Of a stretch of DNA of 17,626 bases, positions 1 through 5,913 are shown in pieces. Position 1 is the stretch's first letter. The number at the start of each line of letters is the position of its first letter. Both the position numbers and the translations under genes were made by a program. This DNA comes from Flammeovirgaceae bacterium UBA5008 (GTDB lineage Bacteria; Bacteroidota; Bacteroidia; Cytophagales; Cyclobacteriaceae). The notes below the pieces were generated by a model. It searched no databases and was not told where the DNA came from. It saw nothing but the letters and a program-made list of their open reading frames with translations. The DNA is taken from positions 12,118-29,743 of the forward strand of contig DGYK01000067.1 of the NCBI GenBank assembly GCA_002398365.1, written 5' to 3'.

Positions 1-2313
1 TCCTTGGTGAACCACCGCGAATTTGCTGGCAACGATTTGTGAACCTAAGAAATTAGTATATGAAGTATAATAACCATTTAAGTCAACCAACAATTTGCCG
101 CTCATCATCAAGCCCTTGTAGCCTGCTTCGATCGATTGTAATTGTTCAGGTTGCACATAAGCCACATTCGCTGTTTGAAGAGCAGCAATGGCAGCAGGAG
201 TTCCGGTCGGTGTTCCGTCTGAAGCAAGAACTCCGCCTAAGTTTCTAAAGTTAGTATACGAAGTTTGTGTATAAGAACCTCCATTGTGTACACCATATCT
301 TCCTGCGTTTCTTTCAGCACTTCCCAACAAGGTAGCTCCTGAAGTAGGGAAGAAGATAAACTGCGCTTGGGTGTCAGGATTTCTGAAACCAGTTTGGAAC
401 GAAGCGCGGATGTTGTTTTCCTTATTGATTTCATACACCGCTGAAAGGCGAGGAGAGAGCTGGCCATTGAAGTTCTCATTCTTGTCGTAACGAACAGAAC
501 CCGTTATTTTAATCTTTTCAGCAAATGTTTTTGCGATCTGGGTATAAACACCGTATTCACTAATTACTACCCGTGAAAAATTCTTACCATCGGCAGGAGC
601 TTCGTTGAAGATCGTACCATTGGAGAATAAATCATACTGACGGAAGTTACCACCTACCTGAATTTCTGCCCACTTAATCTGATTGAAGAATTTGTAGTTT
701 CCTTCGATATGATTCAGTTTCGAGTTGTCCATGAAAGATGCTCCGCCACCAATCGTGCGTTGTGTACCGCTCGCATCAGTCCATCTTCCTACCGGTGTTT
801 TTTGGAAGAAGTTAAACTTTACGGCATTCACGAGGCTCTCAAATTGAGGAGTCCCAGGCAATGGTCTGTTTCTATCAGCAAAGGCTACCGCTGCTGCATG
901 GTTTGCCGCTGGTACTCCAGGCAATAACGCACCTTGATAAGCTACCACATAATCTGGTACCCAACTAGTAGCAGTAGGACTAACGGTTTCATTCATAAAT
1001 GCACCTAATGCTGAAAGGTTATAAGACTTTCCTGCATCAGTAGCTGACTGATAAGCACGCAGGAAGAAGTTGTCTCCTTTCACTTCGAACTTGTGGAATT
1101 GCTGATTAAAATCGCGCAGCGCGTACTTCTCAGCTCCTTGATAAACGGAGCTACCACCACCATATCGGTAGTTATAGAGAACCTCGATCTTGTCGGTGAT
1201 ACGGTAGTGCAATGCGGCATCAAACTTTAATGTTTTAGCTTCTCGGTCATCTACCAGGTCTTGCTCTCTGAAACCGGTTCTTGTTACTGTTGGCATAGTT
1301 GGTATTCCAGTCAGCGTAGCTAAAGGAATTTGTGTTTCATCACCATAAAGATTTAAACCATCGAAGTTGGAATTGCTGCTTCGATCTGTAGTGGAAGCTG
1401 TATTTAAGCGATCGGTTTTGTAATCATTACCCAACCAATCTTTTGCCCTTAGGTAAGAAGCCCCAATTTTTAAAGCGATTTTATTATTGAATGCTTTTGC
1501 ATAACGAATGCTGTATTGCGCCATCGGGTCTGTGCCGCCTGCATTAGAGCTGGTAATACCTGTTTTAATCTGAGCACTTAAACCTTGGTAGTCAAAAGGA
1601 CTCTTGCTATTCATAATCAATATTCCGTTGAATGCGTTAGGTCCGTAGAGCGCGGATGCTGCACCAGGAATCAATTCCATACTTTCGGCATCCAACTCAC
1701 CAACTCCCATGATACTACCAGTTGGGAAGTTCAATAATGGGGCTTGTGTATCCATTCCATCCACCCACTGAACGAAACGCGTGTTGGCGATGGTAGCAAA
1801 ACCTCTCGTGTTCACTGCGGTAAAGTTCAAACTTCCCGAGTTTACCTGAACGCCTTTTACATTGGCCAACCCGTCATAAAAGTCGGGTGCTGCTGTTTGC
1901 TTAATGGCGAGGATATCCATCTTTTCGATGGTAACCGGAGATTTTAGAATGCTCTCTTCCACACGCGAAGCGGCCACTACCACCTCTTGACCTAAAAGAG
2001 ATTCTTCTTCTAAGAGAATGTCCAATCCCGTAGTATTGGCATCTTTAATTTCCACCTCTTGTGTGCGGAAACCGATGAAGGAAAACACCAGTGTGAAAGG
2101 AGGTGCTTGTGTTACTTTTAAATTGTATGCTCCGTTTACATCAGAGATGGTTCCAATCACCTTGCCTTTTACGACAATGTTCACACCTGCCAACGTCTCT
2201 TGCGTGGCACCATCCTTTACGGAACCGGATATAGTTGTTTGAGCCATGAGGCTGGCCGTGCCAAAGACCATCAACAGAAGTGGCACCACCGACTTTTTGT
2301 AGAATTTATTCAT
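1..2313 (-). CDS. TonB-dependent receptor, SusC/RagA-like (3' end outside window)
   Basis: Outer-membrane receptor for TonB-driven import of a bulky ligand. The reading frame runs open from an ATG at 2313 to the left edge (771 codons), so the end of the barrel is missing. Residues 1-25 are a signal peptide ending in SLMAQ. Residues about 26-108 form a carboxypeptidase-regulatory-like beta-sandwich (TTISGSVKDGATQETLAGVN, then VIGTISDVNGAYNLKV), typical of Bacteroidetes receptors. A plug domain follows at about 120-235, with SPVTIEKMDI and the conserved ALYGPNAFNGILIM region. The rest alternates aromatic-rich beta strands, as in a barrel. No SusD partner is seen, but the downstream side lies outside the window, so the ligand is unknown. 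The gene is separated from gldC by 121 bp and probably has its own promoter. Family assignment is firm; substrate is not. Confidence 0.93.
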   Translation of the reverse strand, partial: MNKFYKKSVVPLLLMVFGTASLMAQTTISGSVKDGATQETLAGVNIVVKGKVIGTISDVNGAYNLKVTQAPPFTLVFSFIGFRTQEVEIKDANTTGLDILLEEESLLGQEVVVAASRVEESILKSPVTIEKMDILAIKQTAAPDFYDGLANVKGVQVNSGSLNFTAVNTRGFATIANTRFVQWVDGMDTQAPLLNFPTGSIMGVGELDAESMELIPGAASALYGPNAFNGILIMNSKSPFDYQGLSAQIKTGITSSNAGGTDPMAQYSIRYAKAFNNKIALKIGASYLRAKDWLGNDYKTDRLNTASTTDRSSNSNFDGLNLYGDETQIPLATLTGIPTMPTVTRTGFREQDLVDDREAKTLKFDAALHYRITDKIEVLYNYRYGGGSSVYQGAEKYALRDFNQQFHKFEVKGDNFFLRAYQSATDAGKSYNLSALGAFMNETVSPTATSWVPDYVVAYQGALLPGVPAANHAAAVAFADRNRPLPGTPQFESLVNAVKFNFFQKTPVGRWTDASGTQRTIGGGASFMDNSKLNHIEGNYKFFNQIKWAEIQVGGNFRQYDLFSNGTIFNEAPADGKNFSRVVISEYGVYTQIAKTFAEKIKITGSVRYDKNENFNGQLSPRLSAVYEINKENNIRASFQTGFRNPDTQAQFIFFPTSGATLLGSAERNAGRYGVHNGGSYTQTSYTNFRNLGGVLASDGTPTGTPAAIAALQTANVAYVQPEQLQSIEAGYKGLMMSGKLLVDLNGYYTSYTNFLGSQIVASKFAVVHQG

Positions 2314-2361
2314 ACGGATTTTAGAGTTTAATGCCTAAATCTACAAGAAAAACGAAATATT

Positions 2362-2390
2362 CAAACGTTTGTGGGGCAACTTTTTTGCAA
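2362..2390 (-). promoter_or_regulatory. Weak candidate promoter for the TonB-dependent receptor
   Basis: Read on the minus strand, TTG (2388-2390) is followed after 18 bases by AACGTTTG (2362-2369), one mismatch from the Bacteroidetes -7 box TAnnTTTG. This would give a leader of about 40 bases before the ATG at 2313. The match is imperfect and untested. Confidence 0.25.
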
Positions 2391-2434
2391 TCCGTTGCAA
2401 TAATTGAAAGTGACGTTCGAACGCTAGAAAGGCG

Positions 2435-2764
2435 TTATTTGATGTTTGCTACATGCTTTGATAATTTTTCGCATAACAAATTGATCTCCCCGGCCATAAA
2501 TTCATCTCCGGTTGAGCTTAGTATGCTTTGAGATAGCCCTCCCAAGCAATCAATATAGAATCTCCGCATTTCTTCCACGGGCATTTCTTTGCTCCACAAA
2601 TCGATGCGAAGCGTGTTCTTTTGAACGTGATCCCACAAGGAGATACTGATCGATTTTGTTTCGGTCATTCCGGGATCGGGTTTTTCGGTAGCGTCCCAAT
2701 AGATCTTTTCGGGTATGTTGTTACTATCAAGTTCTACTTTAAAGTTGATTTCGGAGGATTTCAT
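2435..2764 (-). CDS. gldC: Gliding motility protein GldC
   Basis: Small (109 aa) soluble protein of the GldC family, first described from gliding mutants of Flavobacterium johnsoniae; its biochemical role is not settled. Recognised from length and family-typical stretches: IPEKIYWDATEKPDPG, KSISISLWDH, LRIDLWSKEMPVEEMRRFYI, and GDEFMAGEINLLCEKL near the C-terminus. It has no signal peptide or membrane segment, so it should be cytoplasmic. The ATG at 2764 is kept because the conserved N-terminus starts there (MKSSEINFKVELD). The 57-bp gap to the upstream nucleotidyltransferase is filled by an 8-bp-period AT-rich array, so gldC translation begins just downstream of a repeat element. It may be read from the scoAB-side transcript or from a promoter in the gap. 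No other gld gene lies in the window. Confidence 0.9.
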   Translation of the reverse strand: MKSSEINFKVELDSNNIPEKIYWDATEKPDPGMTETKSISISLWDHVQKNTLRIDLWSKEMPVEEMRRFYIDCLGGLSQSILSSTGDEFMAGEINLLCEKLSKHVANIK

Positions 2765-2770
2765 GGAGTG

Positions 2771-2810
2771 CTAATTTGAAAATTTGACAATTAGTTAATT
2801 GAGAATTTTA
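2771..2810. repeat. Octanucleotide-period AT-rich array upstream of gldC
   Basis: Five consecutive 8-base units on the plus strand: CTAATTTG, AAAATTTG, ACAATTAG, TTAATTGA, GAATTTTA. The AATT core recurs at the same phase in the first four, the last being degenerate. The same unit type and period flank the four-helix-bundle gene at 4167-4198 and 4595-4626. This copy is single and sits between the nucleotidyltransferase stop and the gldC start, where it forms most of the gldC leader. Confidence 0.7.
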
Positions 2811-2821
2811 AATGTTGAAAA

Positions 2822-3310
2822 TCAGCGACTTGAAGGAGGGGGGCTTTGGATAATTTTTTTAAGTACTTCAGCATCGTATTTATCCAGTAATGCCTTTTCT
2901 CCTTGTCGGTTTAATGATTCTTTATTTTTTATCAAGTCCCGAATGTCAATCATTGGAACTTCAATCCCTGAAAAATGAACAGCAATAGAATTTTTAAAAA
3001 CGGTATGGATGTCAATTCCTGGGGTATAGTTTAGAATATCGATGGCATCGGGTTCTAAACCAAATGATAAAATCAGATTGGTTTCAAATTCCTCCGGCTG
3101 AATGACTGGAACATCTAATTTTAAATAGGTTAACGCATTTAGCAACTTCTGTCCATTCAATCTGGATGGTTCGATCAGTATATCTAAATCACTTGTTGTT
3201 CTCCTTACACCGTAATAAATTGAGGCATGTCCTCCAATAATTACAAACTGAACTTTGAATTTTAACAAAGACTTCAGAAATCGAATGTGTTCTTTGCTAT
3301 GAGGCCTCAC
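2822..3310 (-). CDS. Nucleotidyltransferase-fold protein (DUF6036/AbiEii-like)
   Basis: 162-aa protein with the minimal nucleotidyltransferase signature: GG at residues 26-27 in FVIIGGHASIYYG, then RRTTSDLDIL with the metal-binding pair D41 and D43. A C-terminal helix region (DLIKNKESLNR, then LLDKYDAEVLKK) is typical of stand-alone nucleotidyltransferases in accessory modules. Such proteins move an NMP to a protein, RNA or small molecule; several are toxins or antitoxin-like modifiers. The substrate here is unknown. The start is GTG at 3310; GTG and the TGA of the upstream 58-residue ORF share GTGA, implying coupled translation. It is followed by an 8-bp-period repeat and gldC. No HEPN partner is visible. 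The fold is confident; toxin-antitoxin membership is a guess. Confidence 0.8.
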   Translation of the reverse strand: MRPHSKEHIRFLKSLLKFKVQFVIIGGHASIYYGVRRTTSDLDILIEPSRLNGQKLLNALTYLKLDVPVIQPEEFETNLILSFGLEPDAIDILNYTPGIDIHTVFKNSIAVHFSGIEVPMIDIRDLIKNKESLNRQGEKALLDKYDAEVLKKIIQSPPPSSR

Positions 3311-3483
3311 TCGAGTCGTGTAATTTTTATTTTTTTTCCTTTTAAAGAGTAATCTACTAATGGATCTCGGATGGTATCAATGATTTTAGCCGCGATGGTT
3401 AACCTTTCCTCGCCTGTTAACTTTTGCCAAGCTTCTTCTTTTTCCCGCTGCTCTTTTTCAAAGGTTGTTTTTACTACTTTCAC
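3307..3483 (-). CDS. Small (58 aa) protein coupled to the nucleotidyltransferase
   Basis: Short ORF with a GTG start at 3483 and TGA at 3309-3307. It encodes a charged, apparently helical protein: the first half is rich in E and K (FEKEQREKEEAWQKL), the middle reads TGEERLTIAAKIIDTIRDP, and the end is basic (KGKKIKITRLE). It starts 17 bases after the scoB stop and its last bases overlap the start of the nucleotidyltransferase (GTGA). No family was recognised. Tight coupling suggests it is the partner of the nucleotidyltransferase, possibly a small antitoxin or adaptor, but this is inference from position only. No in-frame ATG exists upstream before scoB ends, which makes the start slightly uncertain. 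Confidence 0.6.
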   Translation of the reverse strand: MKVVKTTFEKEQREKEEAWQKLTGEERLTIAAKIIDTIRDPLVDYSLKGKKIKITRLE

Positions 3484-3500
3484 ATCACAAAGGTAACATT

Positions 3501-4160
3501 TCAGGCTAATATCATTTCGGGTATTTCTCCTTCAATGATCAGTTTGCCTTCGGTGGCATTTTTGATTTGGTCGACAGTGACTCCCGGTGCTCGCTCCAAT
3601 AATTTAAACCCTCCGGTCGGCAATACATCCAATACCGCCAGGTCGCTGACAATCTTTTTAACACAGTTTAGGCCCGTAATAGGCAACGAACATTTCTTCA
3701 GCAATTTGGAGGCGCCATCTTTACTGCAATGCTGCATGGCTACTATGATGTTTTGAGCCGAGGCTACTAAGTCCATGGCTCCGCCCATACCTTTCACCAT
3801 TTTGCCGGGCACTTTCCAGTTGGCTATATCTCCGTTTTCGGAAACTTCCATGGCACCCAGAATCGTCAGGTTTACTTTTCCACCTCGGATCATCCCAAAG
3901 CTATCGGCAGAACTAAAGAGTGCAGAACCCGGCATCATGGTAATGGTTTGTTTGCCAGCATTAATTAAGTCCGGATCTACCAGATCTTCGGTAGGGAAGG
4001 GCCCGATGCCCAGCAGTCCGTTTTCAGATTGTAACACTACATTGATGGAGGGAGGTATATAATTCGCCACCAGCGTAGGAATGCCAATACCCAGATTGAT
4101 ATACATTCCGTTTCGCACTTCCTGCGCGATACGTTTTGCAATTCCGATTTTGTCTAACAT
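3501..4160 (-). CDS. scoB: Succinyl-CoA:3-ketoacid CoA-transferase subunit B
   Basis: Beta subunit (219 aa) of 3-oxoacid CoA-transferase, which moves CoA from succinyl-CoA to acetoacetate in cytoplasmic ketone-body or branched-chain catabolism. The family I CoA-transferase catalytic glutamate is visible as E46 in QSENGLLGIGPFP, preceded by the glycine-rich INLGIGIPTLVANYI. The conserved GGKVNLTILGAMEVSENGDI and KGMGGAMDLVASA regions follow, and the length is normal for this subunit. The ATG at 4160 gives the expected N-terminus (MLDKIGIAKRIAQEV). Normally scoB directly follows scoA; here a four-helix-bundle gene with flanking repeats lies between. Translation starts 38 bp after that gene's stop, with a repeat array filling almost all of the gap. 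Confidence 0.93.
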   Translation of the reverse strand: MLDKIGIAKRIAQEVRNGMYINLGIGIPTLVANYIPPSINVVLQSENGLLGIGPFPTEDLVDPDLINAGKQTITMMPGSALFSSADSFGMIRGGKVNLTILGAMEVSENGDIANWKVPGKMVKGMGGAMDLVASAQNIIVAMQHCSKDGASKLLKKCSLPITGLNCVKKIVSDLAVLDVLPTGGFKLLERAPGVTVDQIKNATEGKLIIEGEIPEMILA

Positions 4161-4166
4161 AACCTT

Positions 4167-4198
4167 TTAATTCGATGATTTGCTAATTCGTTAATTCG
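4167..4198 (+). repeat. 8-bp-period array, left end of the four-helix-bundle cassette
   Basis: Four perfect-phase 8-base units on the plus strand: TTAATTCG, ATGATTTG, CTAATTCG, TTAATTCG. The next bases (TTAA, 4199-4202) continue the pattern and supply the TAA stop of the four-helix-bundle gene. The array is inverted relative to the one at 4595-4626: aligned unit by unit from outside to inside, 25 of 32 positions agree. This makes the two arrays terminal-inverted-repeat-like. Confidence 0.8.
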
Positions 4199-4579
4199 TT
4201 AATGACTCTGTTTCCCCTTGGAGGTTCCGATTATCTTAGAAAGAACTTTTTTAATGACAATCAACTTTTCGACTATCTCTTCACAAGGAGGATAGTTTTT
4301 AGAATGATGTGCCAACAAAAGCCAATATTCTGTTTCTTCCGCTTCTTTTGCAGCAACTTTCATTTTATGAATAAAATCTGCTTTTGATTCTGCATTTTGC
4401 GCCTCACGAACATTGGCACCGATGGAGGTGCCTGATCGTATCAATTGATTGGCGATTGCAAATTTTCTATTGCCTTCCAATACCTCTGTAAATTCAATAA
4501 TCTGCAATGCGAATTGAAAACTTAAATTCACAATTAAGTTATCTTCTAGGTTTGGATTGTATTTTTTGTTTTCAGCCAT
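4199..4579 (-). CDS. Four-helix bundle protein (S23/IVS-type) between scoA and scoB
   Basis: Four-helix-bundle protein of the family first seen inside 23S rRNA intervening sequences, but here free-standing. Its function is not established; the related Avd proteins of diversity-generating retroelements bind nucleic acid. From MAENKKYNPN, it has 126 aa with family hallmarks: RSGTSIGANVREA at residues 48-60, DFIHKM at 68-73 and KEAEETEYWLLLA at 78-90. Alternative starts are ATG at 4591 and TTG at 4594; 4579 is chosen because 4591 almost touches the repeat array. The gene is bracketed by oppositely oriented 8-bp-period arrays and interrupts an enzyme operon, which points to insertion as a cassette. 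No 23S rRNA, reverse transcriptase or template repeat is nearby, so it is neither an rRNA intervening sequence nor a diversity-generating retroelement here. Confidence 0.85.
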   Translation of the reverse strand: MAENKKYNPNLEDNLIVNLSFQFALQIIEFTEVLEGNRKFAIANQLIRSGTSIGANVREAQNAESKADFIHKMKVAAKEAEETEYWLLLAHHSKNYPPCEEIVEKLIVIKKVLSKIIGTSKGKQSH

Positions 4580-4594
4580 CGCTATTTGCATCAA

Positions 4595-4626
4595 TGAATT
4601 AGCAAATTATCGAATCACCGAATTAG
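4595..4626 (-). repeat. 8-bp-period array, right end of the four-helix-bundle cassette
   Basis: Four 8-base units read on the minus strand: CTAATTCG, GTGATTCG, ATAATTTG, CTAATTCA. It is the inverted counterpart of the array at 4167-4198. The array overlaps the end of scoA: the last codons and the TAA stop (4609-4607) lie inside it. On the other side it ends within 16 bases of the four-helix-bundle start. Confidence 0.8.
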
Positions 4627-5314
4627 AAATGGTTCTCTGCTCAATTCGCTTTTCATAATTACTTCCTTGAAAAATGCGATGGACAAAAATGCCGGGGGTG
4701 TGGATGTGGTTGGGGTCGAGTTGGCCCACTTCCACTAACTCTTCTACCTCGGCAATGGTAATCGTTCCGGCTGTGGCCATCATGGGGTTGAAGTTGCGGG
4801 CGGTCCCCTTGTACACCAAGTTGCCTGAAGTATCTCCTTTCCAGGCTTTTACAATCGAAAAGTCGGCTCGCAGCCAGCGTTCCATCAAATAGGTTTTGCC
4901 ATCAAACACGCGTGTCTCTTTTCCATCGGCTACTTCGGTGCCCACACCGGCCGGAGTGAAGAAGGCAGGAATACCGGCACCGCCCGCGCGCACGCGCTCG
5001 GCCAACGTTCCCTGAGGAATCAACTCCACTTCTAGCTCACCGGAAAGCAATTGCCGCTCAAACTCTGCGTTCTCACCCACATACGAAGAAATCATTTTCT
5101 TCACCTGTTTGGTTTTTAAGAGCAATCCAATTCCAAAATCATCCACTCCGGCATTATTGGAAATGCAAGTCAGCCCGGTAATACCTTTTTGTAAGATAGC
5201 CGCAATACAATTCTCAGGAATGCCGCAAAGTCCAAACCCACCAATCATTAACTTAGCCCCATTGGGAATATCGTGGGTAGCCTCTATCGCATTGGCAACA
5301 CGCTTGTCAATCAT
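4607..5314 (-). CDS. scoA: Succinyl-CoA:3-ketoacid CoA-transferase subunit A
   Basis: Alpha subunit (235 aa) of 3-oxoacid CoA-transferase, partner of ScoB; together they convert acetoacetate plus succinyl-CoA to acetoacetyl-CoA plus succinate. Diagnostic segments are GGFGLCGIPENCI near residue 25, ISNNAGVDDFGIG, MISSYVGENAEFERQLLSGE, and GTLAERVRAGGAGIPAFFTP. The ATG at 5314 (MIDKRVANAIEA) matches where the family starts; the frame extends to a TTG at 5341, but that region overlaps a promoter-like box. The C-terminus is odd: after the usual KRIEQRT, the last residues (SNSVIR) and stop are encoded by an 8-bp-period repeat, as if the original end had been replaced when the downstream cassette arrived. 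Divergent from the gene at 5382. Confidence 0.93.
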   Translation of the reverse strand: MIDKRVANAIEATHDIPNGAKLMIGGFGLCGIPENCIAAILQKGITGLTCISNNAGVDDFGIGLLLKTKQVKKMISSYVGENAEFERQLLSGELEVELIPQGTLAERVRAGGAGIPAFFTPAGVGTEVADGKETRVFDGKTYLMERWLRADFSIVKAWKGDTSGNLVYKGTARNFNPMMATAGTITIAEVEELVEVGQLDPNHIHTPGIFVHRIFQGSNYEKRIEQRTISNSVIR

Positions 5315-5329
5315 AAAAATATGTTTGGC

Positions 5330-5337
5330 CAAAAATA
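5330..5337 (-). promoter_or_regulatory. Candidate -7 box for the scoA operon
   Basis: On the minus strand the bases read TATTTTTG, a full match to the Bacteroidetes -7 consensus TAnnTTTG. It would start transcription about 10 bases before the ATG at 5314. No clear -33 TTG lies at the usual spacing, so this is tentative. Confidence 0.35.
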
Positions 5338-5381
5338 CCAATTTTAACGGATGAAGTTTTATCTGCGTAACTTTAGCTATT

Positions 5382-5840
5382 ATGAAAGCACTGTTTCTGA
5401 TAATTGGTTTCCTATTACTACATCCGAAGCTTCTGTGGAGTCAACAATTGCCGTTCAAAGCATCGGCTGAATATGAAGCAAAAGTTGATTTATCTTTTAA
5501 ACACAAGCCCGGTCAGAACATCGACACTTTTACATATACCGATGAAAAGAAAAAACCCGATGGACCGGTGGCTTATCTGGTCATTCACTTCAAGTTACTG
5601 GTTTCCAATAACGAGGTGAAGCTTCGGATCATTCAAGGAGCTACCAGCAAACTGGAGAAAATAAAAACGGGTGAGGTGAAGAAAATTGAAATGGGTTTTG
5701 TGGATGACTTAAAAGAAGCCGGAACACCACTGCAACTTGTTCTCCTCGATGATAAAAAGAACGCGATTAGTCAAATCCTGATTTCCATCGACAAAGACGG
5801 CACCTTTTTGATGAATGGCGAAAAACAGGGTCAGTTTTAA
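5382..5840 (+). CDS. Small secreted protein of unknown function
   Basis: 152-aa protein. Residues 1-20 are a signal peptide (MKALFLIIGFLLLHPKLLWS, followed by QQ), so it is exported. The mature part is a mix of short beta-type stretches (AYLVIHFKLLVSNNEVKLRII, PLQLVLLDD, ISQILISIDKDGTFLMNG) and charged loops, suggesting a small beta-rich periplasmic or surface protein. There is no lipobox cysteine and no motif I recognise. It diverges from scoA with 67 bp between the starts, and precedes the PIG-L gene by 73 bp on the same strand. A TAACTTTA box at 5368-5375, one base off the -7 consensus, would place the transcript start almost at the ATG. Export is well supported; function is unknown. Confidence 0.75.
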   Translation: MKALFLIIGFLLLHPKLLWSQQLPFKASAEYEAKVDLSFKHKPGQNIDTFTYTDEKKKPDGPVAYLVIHFKLLVSNNEVKLRIIQGATSKLEKIKTGEVKKIEMGFVDDLKEAGTPLQLVLLDDKKNAISQILISIDKDGTFLMNGEKQGQF

Positions 5841-5913
5841 CAATTTTTGATAAACCACATGCGGCATCTTCTGTAACTTGCCGGGATTATTCCGTAATTA
5901 AATTCATTCTTGC

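Noticed and set aside
2385..2400. Direct repeat TTGCAA spaced by four bases near the receptor promoter
   Set aside because: Too short and AT-biased to support a regulatory claim on its own.
4202..4387. 61-codon plus-strand frame opposite the four-helix-bundle gene
   Set aside because: It is fully antisense to a well-supported gene and shows no family features.
4199..4594. Diversity-generating retroelement accessory gene (Avd)
   Set aside because: Avd shares the four-helix fold, but no reverse transcriptase, template repeat or variable-repeat target is in the window.
4199..4594. 23S rRNA intervening sequence
   Set aside because: No rRNA sequence flanks the gene; it sits between scoA and scoB.
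4167..4626. CRISPR-like array
   Set aside because: Repeat units are 8 bases and contiguous without spacers, and no cas genes are present.
5315..5341. Longer ScoA start at TTG 5341
   Set aside because: The family N-terminus begins at the ATG at 5314 and the extension overlaps the promoter-like box.
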